From JBBQVS01 sp964250765 (GTDB lineage: Bacteria > Chloroflexota > Ktedonobacteria > Ktedonobacterales > Ktedonobacteraceae), in assembly GCA_964250765.1 (NCBI GenBank), contig CAXUHF010000015.1:1-64000 (forward strand): a stretch of 64,000 nt of DNA, in the 5' to 3' direction. The notes below the pieces were generated by a model. That model was not told the origin of the DNA, did no database searches, and worked only from the letters and a program-made list of their open reading frames with translations. Of this stretch, positions 1 through 8,787 are shown piece after piece. Position 1 is the first letter of the stretch. Each line of letters starts with the position of its first letter. The translations under genes were made by a program, and so were the position numbers.

Positions 1-49
1 AGAAGCCTCTTCGCACATAAGCTCATCTTTGCTTAACTTGACGCCTATG

Positions 50-164
50 GGGTCTGATTTTATCACACCCTGTGGGTATTCGATTATGCTCACAGGATTG
101 ATACAACGTTTCATATGTCTTTCAACATAGTGAATCGCCGAGAGGGTGTGATAAAATCAGACCC
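50..164. repeat. TGTAGGG-family inverted repeat, copy 1
   Basis: Perfect 22-bp arms lie at 50-71 and 143-164, sharing the core GTCTGATTTTATCACACC, with a 71-nt loop. The outer edges carry TATGGGG on the left and, read inward from the right, TGTACGGG, which resembles the terminus of the other copies. The loop resembles that of copy 2 at 4680-4801 (both contain an ACGTTTC word and TCGCC before the right arm). It lies just upstream of a small membrane protein gene. Confidence 0.85.
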
Positions 165-255
165 GTACAGAAGTTCAATTCCTTCACGTTTCTCTTCCCA
201 TATCTGGTATTATGGAAACGATGTTATAAAATACAGGAAGAAGGTTACATTATAT

Positions 256-432
256 ATGATGATTTTTGAGATGTTTACGGTAAGTGCTGCAAGTGATAAT
301 GGTATGCGTTTTGTTTTGCTTGCCCTGCTACTTGTCGCGGTGGTTCTTCTGCTCGCTGGCGCAACTATAGCTGTGATTACATGGCGGGGTCAGCGCAAAC
401 AGCAGCAACACCTAGAGAAAGAATTGACATAA
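256..432 (+). CDS. Small single-pass membrane protein
   Basis: A 58-residue protein with one hydrophobic segment at about residues 16-38 (rich in Leu, Val and Ala) followed by a basic, Gln-rich tail ending KELT. The frame is open further upstream to an ATG at 115, but that extension runs through the right arm of an inverted repeat; the ATG at 256 has AAGAAGG about 10 nt before it and is preferred. The stop is one base before the MFS transporter start, so the two are probably translated together and this may be a small accessory of the transporter. I do not recognise a family. The start is uncertain, the gene itself is likely. Confidence 0.6.
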   Translation: MMIFEMFTVSAASDNGMRFVLLALLLVAVVLLLAGATIAVITWRGQRKQQQHLEKELT

Positions 433-433
433 C

Positions 434-1717
434 ATGTTGCGTCGTCCCTCTGTCGCTCCACTACTCATAGGTACCTTTATTCAGCGCATGAACTCTGGTG
501 CAGGCACTGTCATTTATGGACTCCTTCTAGTGCAAATAGCAGAACATACGAAACATGCCATCACGAGCTTGCAGGTAGGACTACTTCCCGTTATCTACTA
601 CATCTCGGAACTCCTGCTTGCGCCACTTATGGGCAGTCTCAGCGATCACTTCGGACGCCGCCGTTTTCTTGTCCTCGGTCCACTCCTGGGCTTGCTGCAG
701 GTAGTGTTTCTTATCTTCACACCTAATTCAAATGCTTTGCTCTATCTGCTCGCCTTGCAGGTATTCGCAGGTATCTCAAGTGCGATCACAACTCCCGTCG
801 TTCTCAGCTATCTCGCGGATTTTACAGCTATCAACCAAACTCGACGTATGCGGGTAATGAGCTTTTACGAACTCGTCACAAGTGGAGGAATTGCTGTTGG
901 AACCGTTGTAGGGGGTATTGCATGGGAACGCTTTGGGCGCAACGCATATCTCGTACTTGCCACACTCTATTTTGTTGTCGCCATATGTATGTACCTTGCG
1001 CCAGTTGTTAATCAGATTGTTGAACGTAGAACATTCCTGGTCATTGCTCAACACTATTGGAGCATTCTGCGTACACCGCGTCTCTTCATTTTCATGCCTG
1101 CATGGATATGTATTTCGGCATTAGTGGGTGTCTGGTTCGGCTCACAACTCACGTTCATTCTCTCTAGTCCAGTTTACAATTCACAGCAAGTTCTGATGGG
1201 TAGTACAAGTGGTCCAGGTGGTGGGCATCTTCTCAGCCTGATTCTAGGTGGTTTCGTCCTCTACTTCGCTCTGTGTCTTCTGTTCTGGGCCTTTTTCCTG
1301 AATAAAGTACCACGCCTACGTCTCATGCTCACCTCAATCGCAGGCGTTTTTCTCGCGTGTATTGCCCTTGCTGCAATCAATCATCGCACCGATGATAGTT
1401 TGCTCTTTGTATGGATTGCTCTGCTCATGGTTGGGGTCTTTGCTGAAACCAGCTTTGTCCCTGCTGCACTCGCCTATCTTGCCGATATTTCAGAGGAGGC
1501 CGCGAAAGATAGAGGTTTGCTCATGGGATTGTACTCGATCTTTCTCGGCCTTGGTCAAATCATTGGTGGTGGCTTTGGTGGCATTTTCGCACGATCCTTT
1601 GGCTTCGATGGTCTAATTTACCTAACCGCTTTGCTAGCCTGTGTCGCGTTGCCTTCGCTATTAGGGCTGGCATGGTACGAGCGGAAATTTGTATCTGTAT
1701 ATGTAGCGGGGTCCTAA
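434..1717 (+). CDS. Major facilitator superfamily transporter
   Basis: A 427-residue polytopic inner-membrane protein with about twelve hydrophobic segments. The MFS signature loop between helices 2 and 3 is visible as LSDHFGRRRFL near residue 70. The two halves are separated by a central loop around residues 190-260. Length is normal for a 12-helix MFS drug or metabolite exporter. The substrate cannot be told from sequence. It follows the small membrane protein with a one-base gap and ends about 65 nt before the MBL-fold hydrolase, so all three could share a transcript. Confidence 0.9.
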   Translation: MLRRPSVAPLLIGTFIQRMNSGAGTVIYGLLLVQIAEHTKHAITSLQVGLLPVIYYISELLLAPLMGSLSDHFGRRRFLVLGPLLGLLQVVFLIFTPNSNALLYLLALQVFAGISSAITTPVVLSYLADFTAINQTRRMRVMSFYELVTSGGIAVGTVVGGIAWERFGRNAYLVLATLYFVVAICMYLAPVVNQIVERRTFLVIAQHYWSILRTPRLFIFMPAWICISALVGVWFGSQLTFILSSPVYNSQQVLMGSTSGPGGGHLLSLILGGFVLYFALCLLFWAFFLNKVPRLRLMLTSIAGVFLACIALAAINHRTDDSLLFVWIALLMVGVFAETSFVPAALAYLADISEEAAKDRGLLMGLYSIFLGLGQIIGGGFGGIFARSFGFDGLIYLTALLACVALPSLLGLAWYERKFVSVYVAGS

Positions 1718-1784
1718 TGTGATATGCTGAACAAAAGCTAAGAACAATCCACTTGCTAGTAAGATCATTTAGGGAGGTATGATT

Positions 1785-2738
1785 ATGCCACAAGAAATTA
1801 TCCCACTGCTCGAAGTAGACGACGTAAAAATTACGACAATCATGGATAATAGCTTTGACATGCTCATGACCAGCACAAACGTTGCTCAACGTGCCAAGCT
1901 AGGACCTAATCCCTTCGAGCGTCAGCTTCCCATAGCTGAGCATGGTTTTTCAGTACTTATCACTGCACATGGTGGTGAGAAGCAAGGTACAATTCTCTTC
2001 GATACGGGCCTCAACCCTAGAAACGTCTTATACAACATCGACGCACTAGAAGTGGACGTAGCAGATATACAAGCCATTGTGCTCAGTCATGGACATGCCG
2101 ATCACGCGATGGGTCTGCCCGGCTTTGTACAACGTTTGGGAAGTCGCAATATGCCGCTCATCCTTCATCCCGACGCCTATCTTGAACGTAAAATCATTCT
2201 GCCCAACGGTGACGAATCCTATCTTCCACCTCCTCGTAAATCAGACCTGCTGCGCGAACATATTCAAGTGATTGAAGAGGTGGGACCTTCTATGCTTGTC
2301 GAAGAAATGGTGCTGATTTCAGGAGAGGTTACGCGTACAACAAGCTTTGAGAAAGGTTTTCCCGTTCACTATGCAAAGCATGACTCCGAATGGAAACCAG
2401 ACCCGCTTATCCACGACGATCAATGTGCTATTCTTCATGTGCGTAACAAAGGTCTGGTTGTTGTGACAGGCTGTGGGCATTCTGGCATCATCAATGTTAT
2501 CCGCAATGCACAAGCATTGACTGGTATACAAACTGTCTATGCGGTAATAGGTGGTTTTCATCTGACGGGAGCCTTATTCGATCCTATCATTCCCGCAACT
2601 ATTGCAGCGTTACAGGAGATCAGTCCGCAATACCTTGTGCCAGGGCATTGTACAGGCTGGTCTGCTACTCACCAAATTGCTCGTGCATTTCCCAACGCTT
2701 TTATCGCCAATAGTGTTGGCACCACATATTATCTATAA
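1785..2738 (+). CDS. MBL-fold metallohydrolase (COG1237-like)
   Basis: A 317-residue metallo-beta-lactamase-fold protein. The di-metal motif SHGHADHAMG is at about residues 99-108, followed by a GCGH segment near 236 and PGHCTG near 290, which supply the remaining metal ligands. This pattern matches the COG1237 group, which includes dihydropterin ribofuranosylaminobenzene phosphate synthases and related hydrolases; the exact substrate is unknown. The ATG at 1785 has AGGGAGG seven bases upstream, whereas the ATG at 1779 lies only one base after the same Shine-Dalgarno, so 1785 is chosen. It converges on the S1 protein gene with a 12-nt gap. Confidence 0.85.
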   Translation: MPQEIIPLLEVDDVKITTIMDNSFDMLMTSTNVAQRAKLGPNPFERQLPIAEHGFSVLITAHGGEKQGTILFDTGLNPRNVLYNIDALEVDVADIQAIVLSHGHADHAMGLPGFVQRLGSRNMPLILHPDAYLERKIILPNGDESYLPPPRKSDLLREHIQVIEEVGPSMLVEEMVLISGEVTRTTSFEKGFPVHYAKHDSEWKPDPLIHDDQCAILHVRNKGLVVVTGCGHSGIINVIRNAQALTGIQTVYAVIGGFHLTGALFDPIIPATIAALQEISPQYLVPGHCTGWSATHQIARAFPNAFIANSVGTTYYL

Positions 2739-2750
2739 AGCTAGGAATTT

Positions 2751-3230
2751 CTACTTCGCCTCTATTAGTAGAAGCTTCACTCTTTTATTATCATCAATAT
2801 GTTCTATCCTGACAACAACTTCCTGACTACTATGCAACACATCAGCAGGATGAGTGATATAGTCATGTATAATCTGATTTGCAGGAATAAATCCGATGAG
2901 TCCACCCAAATTAACATAGGCTCCCTCACTAGATAGGGAGTGAATGCGTGTTGTGAGAATTTGGCCTGGTTGCAGCGTTTGTAATACCTCGTCGCGTTGT
3001 TGAGCATGAATAAGCGAGAGTCTTACACGTCTCTTGTCATTGTCTAGCACCATGACCTCGATTTCTTGACCAACATATAATATGTCGTGCGGGTCAATGC
3101 GAGAGTTTTGCAGAGAGAGATAGTGTCCTGGAATCCAGCCATCAACTCCTTCCATATCAACGAAAACCATCGACTGTGTTAAGGACGTGACTATACCTTT
3201 TCGTATATCTCCAGGCTGTATTTCCTGCAT
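2751..3230 (-). CDS. Double S1 RNA-binding domain protein
   Basis: A 159-residue protein of two S1 (OB-fold) repeats at about residues 5-75 and 85-157. Each begins with the typical pattern of a G-x-V strand followed by VFVDMEG or AYVNLGG and the GWIPGH or GFIPANQ segment. Such small S1 proteins bind RNA or the ribosome; no catalytic domain is attached. It is the last gene of a minus-strand group smpB, thioesterase, VOC, S1. A GTG at 3233 precedes the ATG at 3230; the ATG is eight bases from GGAGG and is preferred. Confidence 0.85.
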   Translation of the reverse strand: MQEIQPGDIRKGIVTSLTQSMVFVDMEGVDGWIPGHYLSLQNSRIDPHDILYVGQEIEVMVLDNDKRRVRLSLIHAQQRDEVLQTLQPGQILTTRIHSLSSEGAYVNLGGLIGFIPANQIIHDYITHPADVLHSSQEVVVRIEHIDDNKRVKLLLIEAK

Positions 3231-3251
3231 CACTTTATCCTCCCAAATTGC

Positions 3252-3617
3252 TTACACAGCTTGTATAAACTCAACTCTATTCCCAAATGGATCACGTATC
3301 TCGAACCGCTGAAAACCAGCGAACGGTATTGAATCGCCAATCTCGATACTGTTTTCTTGTAGCCGTTTCTGCCATGCTTCAATAGCATCAACTTGATAGG
3401 CAAGGTGTGCTTTCGTCGCTGACCGCTTTACGCCATCTTCAACGCCCACATGTACCTGCTGTGATCCGACCTGAAGCCAGAAGCCACCACGTCCTTGTAA
3501 CGATGCGGGCTTCTCGATTTCGGACAGTCCTAGCAAATCACAATAAAATTGTCGTGCCTGTACTTCTGCGCCACGAGGAATTGTAATTTGTGCGTGATGT
3601 AGACCAAGAATAGTCAT
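3252..3617 (-). CDS. VOC (glyoxalase/bleomycin-resistance) family protein
   Basis: A 121-residue vicinal oxygen chelate protein. It opens with LHHAQITIPRG, carries FYCDLLGLSE in the first beta-alpha-beta module, and ends FEIRDPFGNRVEFIQ, the standard C-terminal VOC signature with the metal-ligand Glu. Length is that of a single two-module monomer. Substrate is unknown. Its start codon overlaps the stop of the upstream thioesterase gene by four bases (ATGA), so the two are translationally coupled, and it ends 21 nt before the S1 gene. Confidence 0.88.
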   Translation of the reverse strand: MTILGLHHAQITIPRGAEVQARQFYCDLLGLSEIEKPASLQGRGGFWLQVGSQQVHVGVEDGVKRSATKAHLAYQVDAIEAWQKRLQENSIEIGDSIPFAGFQRFEIRDPFGNRVEFIQAV

Positions 3618-4084
3618 GATTGCTTGTCCTGTTGAGGCGGGGACATTTTCGATGTGGAGATGTGGAATGTGCCAAGCACACGAGCCACCATCACTTTTTC
3701 CTCGCCCTTGAGATTGTAGACCGTTGACTCCGTGACAGCCGTTGAACGTCCTCGATGCACGATGATACCTTCTGCGGAAAGTTCACCCGTGACCACTGGT
3801 GCGATATAGTTGATCTTCGCTTCAATCGTGCTAAAACGTGTTCCTGCTGGCAACACCGAAATCAATGCCATCGACATCGCGGTATCTGCGAGGGCAAAGA
3901 TAACGCCACCGTGAACAATTTGTTGTGGGTGCATCAAGCGTGCATCAACGGAAATGCGTACCTCGCCCACGCCATCATTCGCTTTCTCAAGGTGCATCCC
4001 AATCAATTGAAAGTAACCAGAACGCTGCACATTCGCTTGTACATCTTCCAGAGTCATCAACGGTTCTTCAGCTTGTTGCATCAT
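3614..4084 (-). CDS. PaaI-family hotdog thioesterase
   Basis: A 156-residue single hotdog-fold protein. The segment QQIVHGGVIFALADTAMS near residues 52-69 is the signature of PaaI/YbgC-like acyl-CoA thioesterases, with the HGG turn and the Asp at the start of the long helix. These enzymes hydrolyse acyl-CoA thioesters, often aryl-CoA. It starts eight bases after the smpB stop, with its GGGAG Shine-Dalgarno inside the end of smpB, and overlaps the VOC gene by 4 nt. A second in-frame ATG is the next codon. Confidence 0.85.
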   Translation of the reverse strand: MMQQAEEPLMTLEDVQANVQRSGYFQLIGMHLEKANDGVGEVRISVDARLMHPQQIVHGGVIFALADTAMSMALISVLPAGTRFSTIEAKINYIAPVVTGELSAEGIIVHRGRSTAVTESTVYNLKGEEKVMVARVLGTFHISTSKMSPPQQDKQS

Positions 4085-4092
4085 AGAATCAA

Positions 4093-4602
4093 CTATCTCC
4101 CGCGCATAATACGCTCGATATCACGTTTAGCATCGCGCTCCGCGATAGCTTCACGCTTATCATACAACTTTTTACCTCGACAGAGACCTAGCTCTATCTT
4201 CGCCTTGCCCCCCTTGAGGTACAGCTTGAGCGGAATAAGCGTCAAACCTTTAGTCTCGACCTTTGCCTGCAACTGCTCAATTTCTTTCCGATGCAATAGT
4301 AGTTTGCGATTGCGCATTGGCTCGTGGTTATAGCGGTTGCCTTGCTCATAGATAGCGATATGCGCGTTTTCCAACCAAATCTCATCTTTACGTGCCATCG
4401 CATAGGCTCCACGTAAATTGACCTTGCCATCACGAATAGACTTAATCTCGGTCCCGACAAGCGAAACGCCAGCTTCTATCGTGCGCTCGACAAAGTAGTC
4501 GTGATACGCCTGTCGATTGACCGCAATAACTTTTACTGGAGCATCCTTGTTCGTGCTATCCGCGTATTTCTGTTCTGTTTTATTTGCTGCTGCTTTTGCC
4601 AT
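4093..4602 (-). CDS. smpB: SsrA-binding protein SmpB
   Basis: A 169-residue SmpB, the partner that delivers tmRNA to stalled ribosomes. The OB-fold core is clear: AYHDYFVERTIEAGVSLVGTEIKSIRDGKVNLRGAY style spacing, LENAHIAIYEQGNR, and the C-terminal basic tail with KLYDKREAIAERDAKR that folds into the mRNA channel. The reading frame continues 52 codons upstream, but that part runs into an inverted repeat; the ATG at 4602 has AGGAG upstream and the N-terminus MAKAAANK is normal. No tmRNA gene is visible in the flanking sequence. First gene of a four-gene operon. Confidence 0.96.
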   Translation of the reverse strand: MAKAAANKTEQKYADSTNKDAPVKVIAVNRQAYHDYFVERTIEAGVSLVGTEIKSIRDGKVNLRGAYAMARKDEIWLENAHIAIYEQGNRYNHEPMRNRKLLLHRKEIEQLQAKVETKGLTLIPLKLYLKGGKAKIELGLCRGKKLYDKREAIAERDAKRDIERIMRGR

Positions 4603-4679
4603 TAAAAAACTCCTATATTTAGGACGTATATCTGCTATCCGCATTTGCATTTTGCGAGACGCAGGAACTCTACATGAAT

Positions 4680-4801
4680 GTAGGGGTCTAATTCTATTAC
4701 ACCCTTTTGGCATTTTACAATGTTGGAGAGAGTTATAATACGTTTCCACATCCCTCAAATTTGTGTGTCGCCAAAAGGGTGTAATAGAATTAGACCTCTA
4801 C
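4680..4801. repeat. TGTAGGG-family inverted repeat, copy 2
   Basis: Arms at 4680-4711 and 4770-4801 pair over 32 bp with one mismatch, sharing the core GTCTAATTCTATTACACC and extending to GGC at the loop side. The 58-nt loop resembles that of copy 1. Compared with copy 1 the core differs at several positions, and each change is mirrored in the opposite arm, so pairing is preserved. It sits between divergent smpB and the MMPL gene. Confidence 0.9.
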
Positions 4802-4803
4802 GG

Positions 4804-5057
4804 CCCACAAATCCTTTATTAAGAAGCATCATTCGTGCAGGTGGGAAGTATCATCGTATGTCAAAAATACCTTTGTGATGTATGATTAGTACATAATACA
4901 ACACCTGTACAGATGAGTCGAGATGTCACTTTTGAGTTACCCCTCTTCTCATATGTAAGCGTCTACAACGTGGAGCAATCCTTCCTCAGGCGCATCAACT
5001 ACGCCTGATGGTTTCCTAGCACCTCAATTTCGGTGTTTTTTATAGAAAGGCATTATC
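4804..5057 (+). promoter_or_regulatory. Leader region of the MMPL transporter with terminator-like hairpin
   Basis: This 254-nt gap has no gene. Toward its end it holds a 7-bp hairpin TCAGGCG/CGCCTGA (4986-4992 with 5002-5008), then a short stem CACC/GGTG (4020s of the leader, 5020-5023 with 5032-5035) followed by a run of T at 5036-5041, about 16 nt before the start codon. This resembles a weak intrinsic terminator directly upstream of a gene, as in an attenuated leader. I match it to no known riboswitch class. Confidence 0.35.
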
Positions 5058-7391
5058 ATGTTCTACCATCTTGGCAAGTTTGCCACCCGCTTTCGCTGGT
5101 TGATTGTGGGCTTGTGGATGGTCGCGGTTGCCATTGCATTGCCATTTGCTCCACAGGCCAGTCAGGTGCTGCAATCTGGCGGCTTTATCAGTCCTGACGC
5201 TGAATCGCAACGAGCCATTGATGTACTCACACAAAAACTGCATCTTGATCAGACAATTGTGCAGGTGATCTTTACCAGCAAGAACTATACAGCAGATGAT
5301 CCTCGCTTTATCCAGGAGTCACAGCAAGCTCTCGCTCATGTGCAAAGCTGGTCGCAAACCGCACAAATTGTCTCGTTTACAGATAACCCACGTCAAATCT
5401 CACTAGATCGTCATGCGGCCTATGCGAACGTCTTGCTCAAACCAGACCCTGATACTGCCGCGAAACTTCTTCCTGAACTAGGACAGAAATTACAAAAAGT
5501 TCCCGATCTGCAATATAGCGTTGGTGGTGGTCCAGTATTCTATAATGATATTCAGTCCGTGAGTGAAGATGATTTACGACGTGCAGAACTGCTTGCGTTC
5601 CCCTTTGCTATTATCGCCTTATTGTTTGTCTTTCGCTCAGTCATCGCCGCAATTCTGCCCGCGTTCGTGGGTGGCTTTGCTGTCGTCGTCGCGCTCGCAC
5701 TTATCTTTGCCATAGGACATGTTACACCACTCTCGATTTTTGTGCTCAACATCACAACTCTTTTTGGATTAGGTCTTGGTGTTGACTACTCGCTTTTCAT
5801 GGTCAGCCGTTTCCGAGAAGAGATTGCGCATGGACGCAGTATCGAAGATGCTGTAGTGCTTACTGTTGCGACAGCCGGACGTGCCGTAGCTTTCTCAGGT
5901 CTTACCGTCTCTATTGGCTTGCTCGGACTCGTCTTCTTTCACATCAACATGCTGCATTCCGTCGGTCTTGGTGGCATGCTTGTTGTGTTACTAGCTGTAG
6001 TCGCGGCTCTTACATTACTGCCTGCTCTACTTTCGATTATTGGTCTTAATGTCAATAAATGGCCTGTCCGTCTTCCTCGCTTATGGAAAGCACCTGCAAC
6101 CGTTAATGGTGTTGTTGCACCGCATCACGGCTTCTGGTATCGCCTGTCACATTTCGTCATGCGTTACCCTGTACGCGTGCTGGTCCCTGTTTTACTTGTT
6201 TTGATTAGCTTCGGTTTGCCCTTCTTAGGTGTACGCTTCTCCGCTCCCGACGCATCCATTCTGCCAAAGGACGTACCATCACGGCAGGCGTTTGACCTGT
6301 TAGCACAACGCTTCAATGCTCGTGAGACAACGCCAATTTTGATGGCGGTGCAGACAAAGGGCGACGTGATGACGCCTGCAAATATCAGCAATCTCTACTC
6401 CTATATTAAACGTATCGAGGCAGACCCAAGCGTGGATCGCGTCGATAGTATCGTGAGTGCTGACCCGCGCTTCACACTTGAGCAGTATCAGCTCATCTAT
6501 ACACACCCAAAGTTGATTGCTGATCCATATATAGCCGCGTTAGCAAAATCTTCCGTTGCTGGCAATACTACGTTTGTACAGGTTATCAGCAAATATGGCA
6601 TGCTTGACCCACGTTCGCAAACGTTGGTACAGACTATTCGTAACACGACACCTGGAAACGGCATCACCACGCTCGTTGACGGTGGTACTGCGGGCGACAT
6701 GGATTACGTGAGTTCGCTGTATAGCGACTTTCCATACGCGCTATTGGTGATTGCTGTCACGACCTATGTGGTTCTTTTGCTCTTGTTCCGCTCTGTTGTG
6801 TTGCCGCTCAAAGCCATTATCATGAACACGTTATCTATCGCGGCATGTTATGGTGCATTAGTGGTCATCTTCCAGAACGGCTTTTTGCATCAGTTGCTCA
6901 ACTTCACGCCACTTGGCTTTGTGGAGGCATCCAGCCCCATTCTGCTGTTTTGTACCATCTTTGGTCTCTCGATGGACTACGAAGTCTTCCTGCTTTCGCG
7001 TGTGCAAGAGGCGTTCTGGCAGACGGGCAATAATACTCGTGCCGTAGCTCTGGGCTTACAGCGTAGTGGTGGCATTATTACGAGTGCAGCCGTCATCGTG
7101 ATCGTGGTCAGTTCGTGTTTTATCACCGCGAATATGATTATCGTAAAGGCTCTTGGCCTCGGCATGGCACTTGCTGTGTTAATTGATGCAACACTTGTAC
7201 GCGGTCTGCTCGTACCTGCCACCATGCGCTTACTAGGCGACCTGAACTGGTGGCTCCCGTTCTCCGGTGTGCAGCGTCACCCTCCAACGCTTGCAGAATA
7301 CATGGTGACAGAAGAATCGGCGTCACCTGAAGAGGACGACCTTTTCCCCGATGCTACAAAAACAAATGCAGGTGTTGGAGGCGGCGAATAA
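5058..7391 (+). CDS. MMPL/RND-family membrane transporter
   Basis: A 777-residue MMPL protein of the RND superfamily with two homologous halves. Each half has an N-terminal transmembrane helix, a large external loop (about residues 40-190 and 400-550) and five clustered helices. The conserved helix motifs GLGVDYSLFMVSRFREE near 240 and FGLSMDYEVFLLSRVQE near 635 contain the Asp-Tyr pair used in proton relay in this family. Members export lipids, polyketides or drugs. A short acidic C-terminal tail follows the last helix. GAAAGG lies eight bases before the ATG. No regulator is adjacent, but the leader contains hairpins. Confidence 0.92.
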   Translation: MFYHLGKFATRFRWLIVGLWMVAVAIALPFAPQASQVLQSGGFISPDAESQRAIDVLTQKLHLDQTIVQVIFTSKNYTADDPRFIQESQQALAHVQSWSQTAQIVSFTDNPRQISLDRHAAYANVLLKPDPDTAAKLLPELGQKLQKVPDLQYSVGGGPVFYNDIQSVSEDDLRRAELLAFPFAIIALLFVFRSVIAAILPAFVGGFAVVVALALIFAIGHVTPLSIFVLNITTLFGLGLGVDYSLFMVSRFREEIAHGRSIEDAVVLTVATAGRAVAFSGLTVSIGLLGLVFFHINMLHSVGLGGMLVVLLAVVAALTLLPALLSIIGLNVNKWPVRLPRLWKAPATVNGVVAPHHGFWYRLSHFVMRYPVRVLVPVLLVLISFGLPFLGVRFSAPDASILPKDVPSRQAFDLLAQRFNARETTPILMAVQTKGDVMTPANISNLYSYIKRIEADPSVDRVDSIVSADPRFTLEQYQLIYTHPKLIADPYIAALAKSSVAGNTTFVQVISKYGMLDPRSQTLVQTIRNTTPGNGITTLVDGGTAGDMDYVSSLYSDFPYALLVIAVTTYVVLLLLFRSVVLPLKAIIMNTLSIAACYGALVVIFQNGFLHQLLNFTPLGFVEASSPILLFCTIFGLSMDYEVFLLSRVQEAFWQTGNNTRAVALGLQRSGGIITSAAVIVIVVSSCFITANMIIVKALGLGMALAVLIDATLVRGLLVPATMRLLGDLNWWLPFSGVQRHPPTLAEYMVTEESASPEEDDLFPDATKTNAGVGGGE

Positions 7392-7417
7392 TGCGAGTCT
7401 CCATTCATGTAGGGAAA

Positions 7418-7442
7418 CAGGGAGACCGCAAGGGTCTCCCTG
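7418..7442. repeat. Short hairpin related to the gap-bearing repeat at 32989
   Basis: A perfect 10-bp stem CAGGGAGACC / GGTCTCCCTG encloses a 5-nt loop GCAAG. The sequence TGTAGGG stands just upstream at 7408-7414. The same arms and loop edge recur at 32989-32998 and 33099-33113 around an assembly gap. It lies between the MMPL and lipoprotein genes and could stop transcription, though no T run follows. Confidence 0.7.
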
Positions 7443-7474
7443 CATTCCTCTAATTCGCAAAGGTATATTCTATA

Positions 7475-8593
7475 ATGTCTACAATACGTTACCGAGAAAC
7501 GCTCATAACAGGTACAATGCTTTCACTCTTGCTCATGCTCCTCTCATCCTGTGGTTTTCCTGGCATCGTTTCGACGGCTGCTCAACTTCCAATAGTGAAG
7601 ACTACAACAACGCCGACGAGTCTGCCACCTGTACGCTTTCCACAAGATGAGGCGGCACACAACGACTTGACCGAATGGTGGTATTACACGGGCCATATGA
7701 ACACGACTGATGCGAACGGTAAGCTCCATACATACGGCTTTGAACTAGTGATTTTCCAAGCATTGCGTAGCAGCTTCCCCCCTGTATATGCGTCACACTT
7801 TGCCATTAGTGATATAACTCGCGGAGAGTTTCACTATGACCAACGCCGCTTAATTGAGCCAAACGCCAATATTCCGAATGGAACCTCAACAAAAGGTATT
7901 GATGTACATGTTGGGGATTGGAGCATTCAAGGGCTGAATGGACTTGACCATCTTTCAGCGCAAATGCCTAATTATACAATGCACGTCGATTTAAGTGGTC
8001 TCAAGCCTGCTACGCTCCATAATGGTACAGGATTAATTACCTATGGGCCAGGAGGCTTCTCCTACTATTATTCTCGTACACGTATGGCTCTCTCTGGAAC
8101 GCTAGTCGATCACAGTCAGTCAAAAAAAGTTACAGGTGAAGCGTGGATGGATCACCAGTGGGGCAACTTCCTTTCGCTTGGTGGTGGCGGTTGGGACTGG
8201 TATAGTATCCAGTTGAGCAACAACACCGAATTGATGTTGTACTTCCTGCATGATGCTTCTGGCGCAACCACCTCAACCTATGCAGATTATATCGACGCCG
8301 AGGGCAAAGAGCAGCTATTACCAACAAGTTCACTGCGCTCAACTGTCCTTGACCATTGGACGAGTCCAGCGACAAAGGCTAAATATCCATCTGGTTGGCG
8401 ACTTGATATCAATGATTCACAAGTCAAGGTGTCGCTTACTCTCACACCTCAACTAAAAGACCAGGAGCTTGTTGTGTATCAATCGACAGGTAACAGTTAT
8501 TGGGAGGGAGCCGTAAACATTCAGGGCCAAAGCAACGGAAAACCCGTGCAAGGTCAAGGCTACATTGAGTTGACAGGCTACGCGCATGGATAA
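7475..8593 (+). CDS. Secreted lipoprotein, CrtC/AttH-like lipocalin-type hydrolase family
   Basis: A 372-residue lipoprotein. The signal peptide ends in the lipobox LLSSC with Cys26. The mature part matches the COG5621 / AttH group related to carotenoid 1,2-hydratase CrtC: an early NDLTEWWYYTGH segment near residue 64, a YYYSRTRMALSG strand near 192, and EAWMDHQWGNF near 222, followed by a second lipocalin-like barrel ending in EGAVNIQG and GQGYIELTGY. It is expected on the outer face of the membrane. Whether it hydrates an isoprenoid double bond cannot be said; no carotenoid genes are nearby. Confidence 0.85.
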   Translation: MSTIRYRETLITGTMLSLLLMLLSSCGFPGIVSTAAQLPIVKTTTTPTSLPPVRFPQDEAAHNDLTEWWYYTGHMNTTDANGKLHTYGFELVIFQALRSSFPPVYASHFAISDITRGEFHYDQRRLIEPNANIPNGTSTKGIDVHVGDWSIQGLNGLDHLSAQMPNYTMHVDLSGLKPATLHNGTGLITYGPGGFSYYYSRTRMALSGTLVDHSQSKKVTGEAWMDHQWGNFLSLGGGGWDWYSIQLSNNTELMLYFLHDASGATTSTYADYIDAEGKEQLLPTSSLRSTVLDHWTSPATKAKYPSGWRLDINDSQVKVSLTLTPQLKDQELVVYQSTGNSYWEGAVNIQGQSNGKPVQGQGYIELTGYAHG

Positions 8594-8636
8594 CAATCAA
8601 TGAACGTGTTTGATAGAATTATGCTGATACGTCGTC

Positions 8637-8774
8637 TGTAGGGACCGATTTATCACGTCCTTGTCGGCGGTCGATTGCCAAGAGGACGTGATNNNNNNNN
8701 NNTGTTGGTCCTTTTTTACCACGTCGTTGGCGGGGGCGTTTGCCAATCCTCTGTTTAAAATGGGGCCCCTACAG
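8637..8774. repeat. Composite TGTAGGG-family repeat interrupted by a 10-N gap
   Basis: The left end TGTAGGGACCGATTTATCAC starts at 8637; its inner part ATCACGTCC (8652-8660) pairs with GGACGTGAT at 8684-8692, where ten N begin (8693-8702). After the gap comes GGTCC, a small hairpin TTGGC/GCCAA (8727-8746 region) and the inverse terminus GGGGCCCCTACA ending at 8774. This looks like two repeat copies side by side or one broken copy; the gap prevents a decision. Confidence 0.7.
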
Positions 8775-8787
8775 GCGACGTATCCTC

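Noticed and set aside
115..255. Longer start for the first small membrane protein
   Set aside because: The extension overlaps the right arm of a repeat and lacks a ribosome site; the start at 256 is better.
3755..4333. 192-codon plus-strand frame opposite smpB and the thioesterase gene
   Set aside because: It is antisense to two clearly conserved genes and has Cys/His/Arg-rich composition typical of a shadow frame.
4603..4758. N-terminal extension of SmpB by 52 codons
   Set aside because: It runs through an inverted repeat and has no similarity to SmpB; the ATG at 4602 has its own Shine-Dalgarno and the normal N-terminus.
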